46,297 bases of DNA from Alloprevotella sp. OH1205_COT-284. GTDB taxonomy: Bacteria > Bacteroidota > Bacteroidia > Bacteroidales > Bacteroidaceae. Where the stretch lies: NCBI RefSeq assembly GCF_003859795.1, contig NZ_RQYI01000018.1, positions 1 to 46,297 of the forward strand, written 5' to 3'. This document shows, one piece after another, positions 15,500-23,600 of the stretch (the stretch's first letter is position 1; each line of letters opens with the position of its first letter). The position numbers were made by a program, and so were the translations under genes. A model generated the notes under the pieces. That model did no database searches. It was not told the origin of the DNA and saw nothing but the letters and a program-made list of their open reading frames with translations.

Positions 15500-17512
15500 A
15501 TGTCACAACAAGAAGACGATTTGAGGGCACTGGCGAAAATCATGGATTTTCTGCGTGCCGTAAGTATTATATTGGTAGTAGCCCACCTCTATTGGTATTG
15601 CTATGAAGCGATACGGTTATGGGGAATGAATATCGGTGTGGTGGATAGGATTCTGATGAACTTCCACTGCACAGCGGGACTATTTGGTAATATGCTTTAC
15701 ACCAAACTCTTTGCATTGGTACTGATGGGGCTTTCCTGTCTGGGCACGAAGGGCGTTAAAGAGGAGCATATCACGTGGTCGAAAATATGGGTATTTATGG
15801 GCATTGGCTTTGTCTTTTTCTTCCTCAATTGGTGGATACTTGCCTTGCCACTACCCATTGAAGCCAATGCAGCGCTCTACACCTTTACGATAACCATAGG
15901 GTATGTATGTCTGCTGATGGCGGGACTCTACATGAGCCGCCTCTTGAAGAACAACCTGATGGAGGATGTCTTCAATCAGGAGAACGAATCCTTTATGCAA
16001 GAAACAAGGCTCTTGGAAAACGAGTACTCGGTCAACCTTCCGACTCGTTTCTATTACCGAAAAAAGTGGAATAAAGGATGGATAAATGTGGTCAATCCTT
16101 TCCGTGCGGTATCCGTCTTAGGAACACCAGGCAGCGGTAAGTCCTATGCCATCATCAATAATTTCATCAAACAGCAAATTGAAAAAGGTTTTGCCATCTA
16201 CTGCTACGACTTCAAGTATCCCGACCTCTCCACGATTGTTTACAACCATCTGCTGCATCACTCGGAAGGATATAAGGTCAAACCGAAGTTTTACGTGATC
16301 AACTTCGACGACCCTCGTCGGTCGCACCGCTGCAATCCGATACACCCCGATTTCATGAGCGACATTTCAGATGCCTACGAGTCGGCGTACACCATCATGC
16401 TCAACCTCAACAAGACGTGGGTGCAGAAACAAGGAGATTTCTTTGTGGAGTCGCCAATCGTACTCTTTGCCGCTATCATTTGGTATCTCCGCATTTTCGA
16501 GGGAGGAAAATATTGTACCTTTCCGCACGCTATTGAGTTTCTCTGCCGTAAGTATGAAGACATTTTCCCAATACTGACTTCTTATCCCGAATTGGAGAAT
16601 TACCTTTCTCCTTTTATGGACGCTTGGCTCGGAGGGGCGGCTGACCAGTTGCAAGGGCAGATAGCCTCCGCCAAGATACCCTTGTCAAGGATGATCAGTC
16701 CGCAGCTCTATTGGATTATGACAGGAGATGATTTCACACTCGACATCAATAATCCCAAGGAGCCTAAAATCCTATGCGTAGGAAACAATCCCGACAGGCA
16801 GAATATCTACGGAGCAGCATTGGGATTGTATAATTCGCGTATCGTCAAGCTCATCAATAAGAAAGGGATGCTGAAAAGTTCTGTGCTCATTGACGAGCTG
16901 CCTACCATATACTTCAAAGGGCTTGACAATCTGATCGCCACCGCGCGAAGCAACAAGGTGGCGGTATGCTTGGGCTTTCAGGACTTCTCCCAGTTGAAGC
17001 GGGATTATGGCGACAAGGAGGCTGCCGTGGTGATGAATACCGTCGGAAACATCTTCTCCGGTCAGGTCGTCGGAGAAACGGCAAAAACCTTATCGGAGCG
17101 TTTCGGCAAGGTGCTTCAGAAACGGCAGAGCATGAGCATCACCCGCAATGACAAGACGACCTCCATATCTACGCAGATGGACAGCCTTATACCACAGAGC
17201 AAGATTTCCACGCTCACGCAGGGTATGTTCGTGGGAGCAGTTGCCGACAATTTCTCAGAACGTATCGAGCAGAAGATATTCCACTGTGAGATTGTGGTGG
17301 ACAATGCAAAGGTGGCAAAGGAAACAGCCGCCTACCGACCGATACCCATTCTGACGGACTTCACAAATGAAAACGGAGAGGATATGATGGAGCAGGAAAT
17401 CAAGGCGAATTATGAACGGGTAAAGACGGAGGTGCGGGAAATCGTGGAACGGGAGTTGCAACGGATTTCCGACGACCCGGAACTCTCCAAACTACTCAAT
17501 ACCAAGAAATAA
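15500..17512 (+). CDS. mobC: VirD4/TraG-type coupling protein (MobC)
   Basis: 670 residues. Three to four membrane segments fill residues 15-155, followed by a cytoplasmic ATPase domain with Walker A LGTPGSGKSYAIINNF at about 207-222 and a Walker B-like segment SSVLIDELPTIYFKGLDNL near 456-474. GFQDFSQLKRDYGDKEAAVV is the conserved third motif of TraG/VirD4 coupling proteins. It links the relaxosome to the transfer channel. Length is usual for the Bacteroidetes MobC/TraG family. A hairpin (CCAAGAAa...TTTCTTGG, about 17502-17527) overlaps its stop codon. Confidence 0.93.
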   Translation: MSQQEDDLRALAKIMDFLRAVSIILVVAHLYWYCYEAIRLWGMNIGVVDRILMNFHCTAGLFGNMLYTKLFALVLMGLSCLGTKGVKEEHITWSKIWVFMGIGFVFFFLNWWILALPLPIEANAALYTFTITIGYVCLLMAGLYMSRLLKNNLMEDVFNQENESFMQETRLLENEYSVNLPTRFYYRKKWNKGWINVVNPFRAVSVLGTPGSGKSYAIINNFIKQQIEKGFAIYCYDFKYPDLSTIVYNHLLHHSEGYKVKPKFYVINFDDPRRSHRCNPIHPDFMSDISDAYESAYTIMLNLNKTWVQKQGDFFVESPIVLFAAIIWYLRIFEGGKYCTFPHAIEFLCRKYEDIFPILTSYPELENYLSPFMDAWLGGAADQLQGQIASAKIPLSRMISPQLYWIMTGDDFTLDINNPKEPKILCVGNNPDRQNIYGAALGLYNSRIVKLINKKGMLKSSVLIDELPTIYFKGLDNLIATARSNKVAVCLGFQDFSQLKRDYGDKEAAVVMNTVGNIFSGQVVGETAKTLSERFGKVLQKRQSMSITRNDKTTSISTQMDSLIPQSKISTLTQGMFVGAVADNFSERIEQKIFHCEIVVDNAKVAKETAAYRPIPILTDFTNENGEDMMEQEIKANYERVKTEVREIVERELQRISDDPELSKLLNTKK

Positions 17513-17523
17513 TGGCTGTTTTT

Positions 17524-17554
17524 CTTGGCTCTAAGGCTGGATTTTCGTACTTTT
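17524..17554 (+). promoter_or_regulatory. Promoter of the zinc-binding membrane protein gene
   Basis: A TTGG element at about 17524 lies about 20 bases before TACTTTTG (17548-17555), which fits the Bacteroidetes TTTG / TAnnTTTG promoter pattern. The downstream gene begins at 17577. Confidence 0.45.
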
Positions 17555-17576
17555 GAACACACAAAATGATGACACT

Positions 17577-18020
17577 ATGAATTGTTTTAATCATACCCAA
17601 AAACCGGCGGTAGCCCAGTGTTCCGATTGCGGAAAGGGGCTGTGTCCCGAATGTGCGGAAAGGTATCAGCCGATACTCTGTACACCTTGTTTTCAGAAGA
17701 GGAAACGCAGTGAAATTTGGCGTAGCATCTTTAGCCTGTTGTTTCTCATCGCTTTGTTTTCCATAGGTTTCAAGTGGAACTTTTTGGCAACCAAAGGTTT
17801 TGAGGATATGAGATGGATGTCCGGATATGTGCTGATGGCGATATGGTCGGGCTATCTCTTCGTGGAGAAGTTCATTCCCTATAAGATGGTTGCTGGAACA
17901 AATGGACAGTGGATTGTTTACTATATTGTCAAACTGCTCCTCTTTGTCGTCATAGGAGTCTTCACCGCACCTTTCACCTGCCTGTGGGCAGTGTTCAGGG
18001 TAATAAAGGCTTTTCGGTAA
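17577..18020 (+). CDS. Small zinc-binding membrane protein (B-box-like)
   Basis: 147 residues from ATG MNCFNHTQKP; an upstream TTG start at 17553 is possible but less likely. The first 40 residues carry paired cysteines/histidines (CFNH, CSDCGKGLCPEC, CTPC) as in B-box/zinc-ribbon domains. Three hydrophobic segments follow (SIFSLLFLIALFSIGFKW, MSGYVLMAIWSGYLFVEKF, VYYIVKLLLFVVIGVFTAPF). Function unknown. It lies just after the coupling protein and ends before a perfect 14-bp hairpin. Confidence 0.72.
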   Translation: MNCFNHTQKPAVAQCSDCGKGLCPECAERYQPILCTPCFQKRKRSEIWRSIFSLLFLIALFSIGFKWNFLATKGFEDMRWMSGYVLMAIWSGYLFVEKFIPYKMVAGTNGQWIVYYIVKLLLFVVIGVFTAPFTCLWAVFRVIKAFR

Positions 18021-18026
18021 GAGATG

Positions 18027-18057
18027 GTAATTCTCCAACTATTAGTTGGAGAATTAC
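18027..18057. terminator. Perfect 14-bp hairpin after membrane protein gene
   Basis: GTAATTCTCCAACT, loop ATT, AGTTGGAGAATTAC: a perfect stem six bases after the stop codon. There is no strong T-run, so it may be a processing or stabilising hairpin as much as a terminator. Confidence 0.6.
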
Positions 18058-18099
18058 GAATCAACATTTTATGGACAGAATGAAAAACTTATAGAAAAA

Positions 18100-18131
18100 T
18101 TTTGGCGGATAAAAAGAAATGCTTACCTTTG
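18100..18131 (+). promoter_or_regulatory. Promoter of the NYN-domain gene
   Basis: TTTTGG at 18100-18105 and TACCTTTG at 18124-18131 form a good Bacteroidetes -33/-7 pair with 18 bases between. Transcription would begin near 18137, just before the folded leader. Confidence 0.6.
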
Positions 18132-18145
18132 CATCAGATTATCGC

Positions 18146-18204
18146 CCTTAGGTGGAAAAGACTAAGGCTCGCCACTTCAGAAATGGGGTGGCTTATTTTT
18201 TTAT
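18146..18204 (+). ncRNA. Folded leader with terminator-like hairpin before NYN gene
   Basis: The short leader contains CCTTAG/CTAAGG (18146-18151, 18162-18167) and GCCAC/GTGGC (18171-18175, 18188-18192), the second followed by TTATTTTTTTAT, as in an intrinsic terminator. GGTGG at 18151-18155 in the first loop could instead pair with the CCAC of the second stem. This is an attenuator-like or small-RNA-like layout directly before the start codon. No known RNA family was recognised; function is inferred from structure only. Confidence 0.5.
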
Positions 18205-18855
18205 ATGGAAGTTATGGAAACAAAAGAAAAGCAAAGAGTTATCGTCTATATCGATGGATTCAACTTTTACTATGGACTGAAATCGACCACACGATGGCGG
18301 AAATATTATTGGCTTGACATTGTTAAATTATTTGAGAGTTTCATGCGACCCAATCAGGAATTGATTGCAGTAAAATACTTCTCTGCCAGACCTGATGATA
18401 TAGAACAAAGCCGACGGCAGAATGCTTTTTTTCAGGCGAATAAAGAGAATCCGAAATTTCGTTTGATCTTGGGCAAATATCTAAAAAAAGAGATTACCTG
18501 CTTCAAGTGTGGGAATGTAATACATACTCACGAGGAAAAAGAAACAGACGTGAGAATTGCAACACAAATTGTTGCAGACGCCTATCAGAAAAACTGTGAT
18601 GTGGCTATTGTCGTTTCTGCTGACAGCGACATGATTCCGGCAATTGAACTTGCGACACAGGCACGGCAGAAAGTGTTCGTGTATTTTCCTCCCAATCAGT
18701 ATTCAAGCAACTTGGCTTCAATGGGTATCGGACAACCGACGCAATTGAAGCGTTACGAAAATCGGTTTCGCCAAAGTCTTTTACCTGATACCATCCATCT
18801 TGCCGTTTCTGACTATGACTTACAGATACCAGAAAAGTGGAAAGCGTATCAATAA
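18205..18855 (+). CDS. NYN-domain (PIN-like, LabA/DUF88) nuclease-fold protein
   Basis: 216 residues; a second ATG at 18214 is also possible. Conserved acidic motifs of the NYN fold are visible: VYIDGFNFYYGL (about 12-23), EKETDVRIATQIVADAY (about 113-129) and VSADSDMIPAIELA (about 138-151). A Cys pair and His (CFKCGNVIH) may bind metal. Such proteins are predicted Mg-dependent RNases; some act in RNA decay or toxin-like defence. The gene has its own promoter, folded leader and terminator, so it is an independent unit inserted between mob and rteC. Target unknown. Confidence 0.85.
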   Translation: MEVMETKEKQRVIVYIDGFNFYYGLKSTTRWRKYYWLDIVKLFESFMRPNQELIAVKYFSARPDDIEQSRRQNAFFQANKENPKFRLILGKYLKKEITCFKCGNVIHTHEEKETDVRIATQIVADAYQKNCDVAIVVSADSDMIPAIELATQARQKVFVYFPPNQYSSNLASMGIGQPTQLKRYENRFRQSLLPDTIHLAVSDYDLQIPEKWKAYQ

Positions 18856-18910
18856 CAAGCAAAGTATAAGAACAAATTCTGCGACTATTGGTTGCAGAAA
18901 ACGATGTAAA

Positions 18911-18945
18911 AAGGGAGACGCGGAACAATTCGGCGTCCCCCTTTT
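18911..18945 (+). terminator. Terminator of the NYN gene
   Basis: GGGAGACGC...GCGTCCCCC with CTTTTGCTTT after it forms a GC-rich hairpin with a T-rich tail, about 60 bases after the stop codon. Confidence 0.65.
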
Positions 18946-18961
18946 GCTTTAATATGAGGAT

Positions 18962-19336
18962 TTACCGCTTCTTGAACTTGCCGCCTTTCAGGTCGCTCTC
19001 CACCATACGCTTGTTAAGTTTCTCTCGAAGTTCATCAAGGAAATAGGTACGGCTGTCATGCTTGCGACGCTTCATGTTCATATAGACATTGTAGCAGTTC
19101 TTGATTTCTATACCAAAGATTTAAGAAAAGGCGTCTGCCAATTCCTCCACTCCGATTTCTCCATCGTTGATACAGTCACAGGTGTCAAGGGCATAGAGTA
19201 GTTCCACTAAATCTACTACTTCGTCTGTCCAGCGAAACTTCTTGGCAGGAATGAGGGGAACGGTAGGTAAAACTCCCTGCATCCGCATATTCAACAGTTC
19301 CAGTTCTGTATCAATGACAGACAATAGCTCTGCCAC
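18962..19336 (-). pseudogene. rteC: RteC C-terminal remnant with internal stop
   Basis: The minus frame reads FRWTDEVVDLVELLYALDTC, then ...ELADAFS, an in-frame TAA at 19121-19123, then FGIEIKNCYNVYMNMKRRK and DSRTYFLDELREKLNKRM to a stop at 18962. This is the conserved C-terminal half of RteC, the CTnDOT-family activator of excision genes. The N-terminal half is missing, replaced upstream by the LytTR cassette, and the stop splits the rest. Loss of RteC means excision and transfer genes must be controlled differently here. Confidence 0.8.
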
Positions 19337-19607
19337 ATTTTTCCCCCGCCCTATCCGATGAGGGTTTATCTTGCAGAGATTGCAATCGGAAACGGGTATA
19401 ACGAAGAATACGGAGTATAAAAATGTTATCGTTCTCTTCCGTGTTCAATTTAATGATCTCTTTTATCAAGTTATCAGTTGCATTCCGCTGCTCGTCAGCG
19501 GACGATTCATTCGAAGAGAGTACTCTGAATGAAAATGTCTTAACTAATCTTTCCATATGCATTCGATTTTGAATTGTTGATTGGTATATAGCAAAGTCAA
19601 CTATCAT
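19311..19607 (-). CDS. Hypothetical 98-residue protein after the LytTR gene
   Basis: The frame begins ATGATAG, overlapping the response-regulator stop by four bases (ATGA). It encodes a mostly helical, charged protein (residues MERLVKTFSFRVL, then TDNLIKEIIKLNTEENDNIF and LRILRYTRFRLQSL). The last 8 or so residues run into the rteC remnant, so the natural C-terminus may be lost. No family is recognised. Coding is supported by the coupled start and smooth amino-acid composition, not by similarity. Confidence 0.45.
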   Translation of the reverse strand: MIVDFAIYQSTIQNRMHMERLVKTFSFRVLSSNESSADEQRNATDNLIKEIIKLNTEENDNIFILRILRYTRFRLQSLQDKPSSDRAGEKCGRAIVCH

Positions 19608-20320
19608 GTCATGAGCCTTTTGTAGAAATCTTCTTTGTAAGTATTGCCGATACCGATTTCATATTTTCCGATGAATACGTCGTTGGTGTCGAACGATTCT
19701 ATTTTCTCTAAGTTCACAACATAGGATTTGTTGATGCGGAAGAAAACAGACGGAGGCAGAAGTTCATGGATAGTGCGCAGGTACATCTTGGTAATGATGC
19801 GTCGATTTTCTGTTTGTATGATTACATAATCCTTTAAGCCTTCTATAAAGAGGATGTCGTCATATCTGATTTTGAAATATCTACGCTCTGATTTCACGAA
19901 GAAGAAATCCACATCTGCCTCCACACTTTCTTTCTCTGCATTGATGAGTAGGGTGTGATAGGCAGAAACCTTTTCCACTGCTTTACGGAAACGTTCTTCC
20001 TCGATGGGTTTGACGAGGTAATCGGTAGCGTTTACCTCATAGCTGTCCAATGCGTATTCTGAATAGGCTGTGGTAAAAACGACAAGTGTTTGTTGTGGGA
20101 TTTTACGGGCAAAATCAAGCCCGTTTGTTCCAGGCATCTCGATATCAAGGAATATTAAATCCACAGGATTATCTTTTATGTATTCAGTCGCAGATTCTGC
20201 AGACTCAAAATTGCCGACAAGTTCCAGCATTGGACTCTTGCGTACCAACCTTTCCAATCCTTCTCGGGCGATAGGTTCATCATCGACGATAATACATTTT
20301 ATAGGTTCACACATAAGCAT
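19604..20320 (-). CDS. LytTR-family response regulator
   Basis: 238 residues. A receiver domain holds the acidic pair DD at 13-14, the phospho-acceptor Asp in LIFLDIEMPG at about residue 59, and the conserved FTTAYSEYALDSYEVNATDY with Lys in LVKP. A LytTR DNA-binding domain covers about 135-238 (FFFVKSERRYFKIRYDDILF, MYLRTIHELLPPSVFFRINK). LytTR proteins bind two direct half-sites about 21 bases apart upstream of promoters. It follows the kinase gene with a 22-base overlap, forming a two-component pair. Whether it controls its own cassette, the transfer promoters, or chromosomal genes is not shown. Confidence 0.93.
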   Translation of the reverse strand: MLMCEPIKCIIVDDEPIAREGLERLVRKSPMLELVGNFESAESATEYIKDNPVDLIFLDIEMPGTNGLDFARKIPQQTLVVFTTAYSEYALDSYEVNATDYLVKPIEEERFRKAVEKVSAYHTLLINAEKESVEADVDFFFVKSERRYFKIRYDDILFIEGLKDYVIIQTENRRIITKMYLRTIHELLPPSVFFRINKSYVVNLEKIESFDTNDVFIGKYEIGIGNTYKEDFYKRLMT

Positions 20321-21357
20321 ACAGTATATTTATTTTCTTCTTCCGTAATGGATAAGGTATAAGACTTTCCGAATAGCAATTCTAGTCTCCGTTTGATGTT
20401 TTTCAACCCCAAACCTCCGTAATGATTCGATGTACGAGAAGCGGCCTTGGTGTTTTCGCACTGGAAGTGCAGTTGGTTTCCGAATGCGGCAAACGTGATG
20501 TGTATGTTTGTCTTTCCTTTGACTTCAACACTATGCTTGACCGCGTTTTCTACAAAGGGAATAAATAGTAATGGATATATAGATATATCTTCCACCACGC
20601 CCTCTGTCTTGATTTCGTAATACAAGTTTCCGTGACGTGTACTTTCCAGTTCCAAATAGTCATGCAAGAAGGAAATTTCATTCCGTATCAGAACTTTTTC
20701 TTGCGAGGATTCGGACAACTGATAGGCCAACAAATTTTCAAGCCGGGAAAGAATGGCATATGCCAGTTGTGGTTCTTGCTCTGCTTTAATGTTGGCATTA
20801 TTGAGCGTGTTGAAAAGAAAGTGCGGATTTATCTGGCTTTTCAGTTGTTGCAATTCTGCTTCTGCCGTCGTCTTTTCCAATTCCGATACTCGACGGCTGT
20901 TTTCAGCCCAGCAACGAAACAGTGGTACTACTGAAGTAGAGGCTATCGTCAATCCCAACAATAACATATTTCCTGCGATATTGAAACAAAGAGAGGTCAG
21001 CCTGTAACTTTTGGGAACATCGTACAGGGTGTTTTGCACCAGTATGATAAAAAGCATCAACAGAAATACGCACAAACCGATTGAAGCGAAATATCCTGAC
21101 AACTTATTGCGCAACAGGAAACGAGGAACCAGCAGGCGGGCGTTGGTATATACGGTGCAGGTGAAGACAATGAAATATGCCATCCATTCGTAAAACCTTG
21201 CATTCGTGAGCCGTTCGTGTACACTGCCAGTGTTATAGACCATTTCCATTGTCAAGACAACTATAATGCAAAGTAAAAGCAGGTTTCCCATTCTATGGAA
21301 TCCTCCTGTTTGGATTTGTGTTCCAATCTTTTTATTTATCTCTTTCAATAATGCCAT
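20299..21357 (-). CDS. LytS-like membrane sensor histidine kinase
   Basis: 352 residues. Four hydrophobic segments lie at about 24-42, 57-74, 88-110 and 123-145. The His_kinase domain follows with phospho-acceptor His at 179 in QINPHFLFNTLNNANIKAE. The ATP-binding N box is FIPFVENAVKHSVEVKGKTN and the G box GGLGLKNIKRRLELLFG. This is the catalytic sensor paired with the LytTR regulator. No extracellular sensor domain is seen, so the signal is probably detected in the membrane. Preceded by the degenerate kinase-like gene. Confidence 0.92.
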   Translation of the reverse strand: MALLKEINKKIGTQIQTGGFHRMGNLLLLCIIVVLTMEMVYNTGSVHERLTNARFYEWMAYFIVFTCTVYTNARLLVPRFLLRNKLSGYFASIGLCVFLLMLFIILVQNTLYDVPKSYRLTSLCFNIAGNMLLLGLTIASTSVVPLFRCWAENSRRVSELEKTTAEAELQQLKSQINPHFLFNTLNNANIKAEQEPQLAYAILSRLENLLAYQLSESSQEKVLIRNEISFLHDYLELESTRHGNLYYEIKTEGVVEDISIYPLLFIPFVENAVKHSVEVKGKTNIHITFAAFGNQLHFQCENTKAASRTSNHYGGLGLKNIKRRLELLFGKSYTLSITEEENKYTVCLCVNL

Positions 21358-21414
21358 TCGATTCTTTATGTTTATTAATTCCCAAAAACTTTATCGAAAA
21401 ATTTCTTGGAAAGC

Positions 21415-22422
21415 TTAGGAACTTTTCAAACTCGTTTTGTGTGAAGCGTTTTCTGGTCTTCTTGAGATGGTAAAAATGCGCTTACCCGTTTTGGGAGGAT
21501 TGCTATTGTTTGTACAGGTACAGACAAGCGTGTCGGCGCATATTTCAATCTCAATTTCCATTCGGTCTTTTCCCGGTGAATTGAATAGATGTTCTTCTAC
21601 AAACGATAGTAACGTCAATGGAGGAATAAAACAAATACCAGTCCTCATTTGGCAAGAGAGTGTGAAATCGGTGAGAGCCCCGCACTTCTTTTCCAAATTC
21701 AGGTAGTCTTTAAGGATTTTAATTTCGGAATTGAGTGGTACAACCGGATTGCTGCAATCGTATAGGCGATAGCGTACAATCCGGCTCAGTGTCAATAATA
21801 GCGGAGATACTTCCGGAGGTTCGGTCAGGCATAGTGCAGTTGCTTTTTTCAATTTAGCCAAAAGAAATTCCGATCCGATATTGTTTCTCAAATTTTCCAA
21901 CTCAACGGTTAGTCTGCGAGTTCCGATTTGTTCCTCCATCTCTGTCATCTGAATCCAATGTTTGTAAAAGACGATTACAGTAATACTCGTCACCGACAAT
22001 GCCAGTACCGAGAAATCGGAGAAGAAATCGACTGCTTTATTGCGTCCGTCAGAAAAAAAAGAATATGGACCGAAAGGTATTTGATACTTAAAATGAATGT
22101 AATACTCCAAGCCGATATTCGCTATCACGAATGTGAATATTGCAGCGAGCAAGACAGCTGCATATTGCACATACCTTTCTTGTTGTAGCAATTTAGGAAT
22201 GAAGGTGTACATATTCAGATATATCAGCAACAGATAAGCTACTATATGCACAAATATAATACCACAAACATCTCCGCCTCGAATCTGTTCTCCATAGGTA
22301 ATAAAAATATGGTTTGTGGAGATAATGCCGATGGAGATGATAAGCAGGAAATGGCGAGTCCATCTGTATTTCTTCTCCATAAGAAAATCATATAATACGC
22401 TTTGTTTCTTTCTCTCTTGCAT
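21415..22422 (-). CDS. Kinase-like protein lacking the phospho-accepting His
   Basis: 335 residues. It has the same layout as the next gene: four hydrophobic segments in residues 25-155, then a His_kinase-like region. Where the active kinase has INPHFLFN, this one has IGSEFLLA, so the histidine is Glu (about residue 185). The N box is degenerate (LSFVEEHLFN) and no GxGLxN box is present. It is probably a pseudokinase, acting as a sensor or regulatory partner of the neighbouring LytS-like kinase. It lies 57 bases upstream of the active kinase and 10 bases after the serine hydrolase gene. Confidence 0.85.
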   Translation of the reverse strand: MQERKKQSVLYDFLMEKKYRWTRHFLLIISIGIISTNHIFITYGEQIRGGDVCGIIFVHIVAYLLLIYLNMYTFIPKLLQQERYVQYAAVLLAAIFTFVIANIGLEYYIHFKYQIPFGPYSFFSDGRNKAVDFFSDFSVLALSVTSITVIVFYKHWIQMTEMEEQIGTRRLTVELENLRNNIGSEFLLAKLKKATALCLTEPPEVSPLLLTLSRIVRYRLYDCSNPVVPLNSEIKILKDYLNLEKKCGALTDFTLSCQMRTGICFIPPLTLLSFVEEHLFNSPGKDRMEIEIEICADTLVCTCTNNSNPPKTGKRIFTISRRPENASHKTSLKSS

Positions 22423-22432
22423 ATATATACTA

Positions 22433-23560
22433 TTACTTTTTTGCCAAGTCTTCCATTATTTCAAAACACAATGCGTCTACATTTTTCGCATGAGGATGCA
22501 GAAAAGAAACATTGGAAAGAATAATGACTCCACTCTTTTCATTCATATCGAATACCATAGAGGAAGAAAAACCGCCCGTACCACCATTGTGCCAATATAA
22601 ATCGTTTCCGTTATCTGCCTTTACGATATGCCATCCAAGTGCTACGCTAAGTTTGTCGTTTACTTTGAAAGTCGGTTTTCTTGTCATTGCAAGTTCTTTG
22701 TTGCCCATATCAAATTGAGCCTCTAAAAAACATGCCATATCGTTTGCAGAAGAAAGAATGCCACCGGCTCCTAAAAACACATCCGAATCCCATATCCAAT
22801 TGCCGATAGGAACACCTGTGCGGCTTATTCCTTTGACAAGACCGGTTTCTACTAATCTTGCATCTGTATATGAATTGTTCATTTTGTACTTTTTGAAGAT
22901 TTTATTGGAAACGAGTTCCGTGAAACTGCATTTTTCCATTTGACATAACGTATATCCCAACAAACCTGTTCCCAAATTTGAATACAGATATTCTTTCCTA
23001 TCGGAAGAACAACATAATTGCAACTGATTTCTGAGGTAATACTCTAATTCAGAGTCGCTGTATTTCTGAAAAGGATTTTCCCGCTCTGCTTTTGTGCTGT
23101 CTGCCAGAAACTCTGAAAGTTGCAAATTGGAGGGATTTTCTCCCAATCCGGATGTATGATTTGACAGGCTTTCAAAAGTTATCCGCACATCATCCTTGAA
23201 CGTATAAGGGTAAAATTTGTTTATGTCGTCTGTCTGTTTAATCTTCCTTTTAAGTATTGCATCGGCGAGTAATGTCGCCGTAAAGACTTTTGAAATTGAG
23301 CCAATCTCAAAAATCTTATCTTTGTTCTCAATATTTTTAATCGTGTCATTTTGCTTTATAATTCCATAAAAATGGGATATCCCATTTTTTATGAGCACGA
23401 TGGATAGTTGAGTTTCATTAGACAAATCCTTTGTCTTTTCAAATATTTTTTGCGTCAGGTTTTCTCTCAAACCAGTTAAATCATTTACGACATTCTGTGA
23501 AAAAGTTATTCCATGTCCAAACAGGGTTATCAAAAGGAATAGCGCGATTTTTATTGTCAT
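22433..23560 (-). CDS. Beta-lactamase-family serine hydrolase
   Basis: 375 residues. N-terminal signal peptide (about 1-21, ending ITFSQ). The catalytic set of class C beta-lactamase/DD-peptidase-like enzymes is complete: SISK (Ser88, Lys91), YSN (Tyr193-Asn195) and HNG in DLYWHNGGTGGFSS (His324-Gly326). It would work in the periplasm on a peptide, ester or beta-lactam. Real beta-lactamase activity cannot be told from sequence; many such genes are esterases or peptidases. It sits in one operon with an outer-membrane protein and a two-component system, so it may respond to or act in envelope stress. AT-rich compared with the element. Confidence 0.88.
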   Translation of the reverse strand: MTIKIALFLLITLFGHGITFSQNVVNDLTGLRENLTQKIFEKTKDLSNETQLSIVLIKNGISHFYGIIKQNDTIKNIENKDKIFEIGSISKVFTATLLADAILKRKIKQTDDINKFYPYTFKDDVRITFESLSNHTSGLGENPSNLQLSEFLADSTKAERENPFQKYSDSELEYYLRNQLQLCCSSDRKEYLYSNLGTGLLGYTLCQMEKCSFTELVSNKIFKKYKMNNSYTDARLVETGLVKGISRTGVPIGNWIWDSDVFLGAGGILSSANDMACFLEAQFDMGNKELAMTRKPTFKVNDKLSVALGWHIVKADNGNDLYWHNGGTGGFSSSMVFDMNEKSGVIILSNVSFLHPHAKNVDALCFEIMEDLAKK

Positions 23561-23600
23561 ATAATCTTATAATGTATTAAACGTTATACTTGAGCATTTA

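Noticed and set aside
22433-23560. Calling the serine hydrolase an antibiotic-resistance beta-lactamase
   Set aside because: The SxxK, YxN and HxG motifs are shared by many esterases and peptidases; resistance cannot be inferred.
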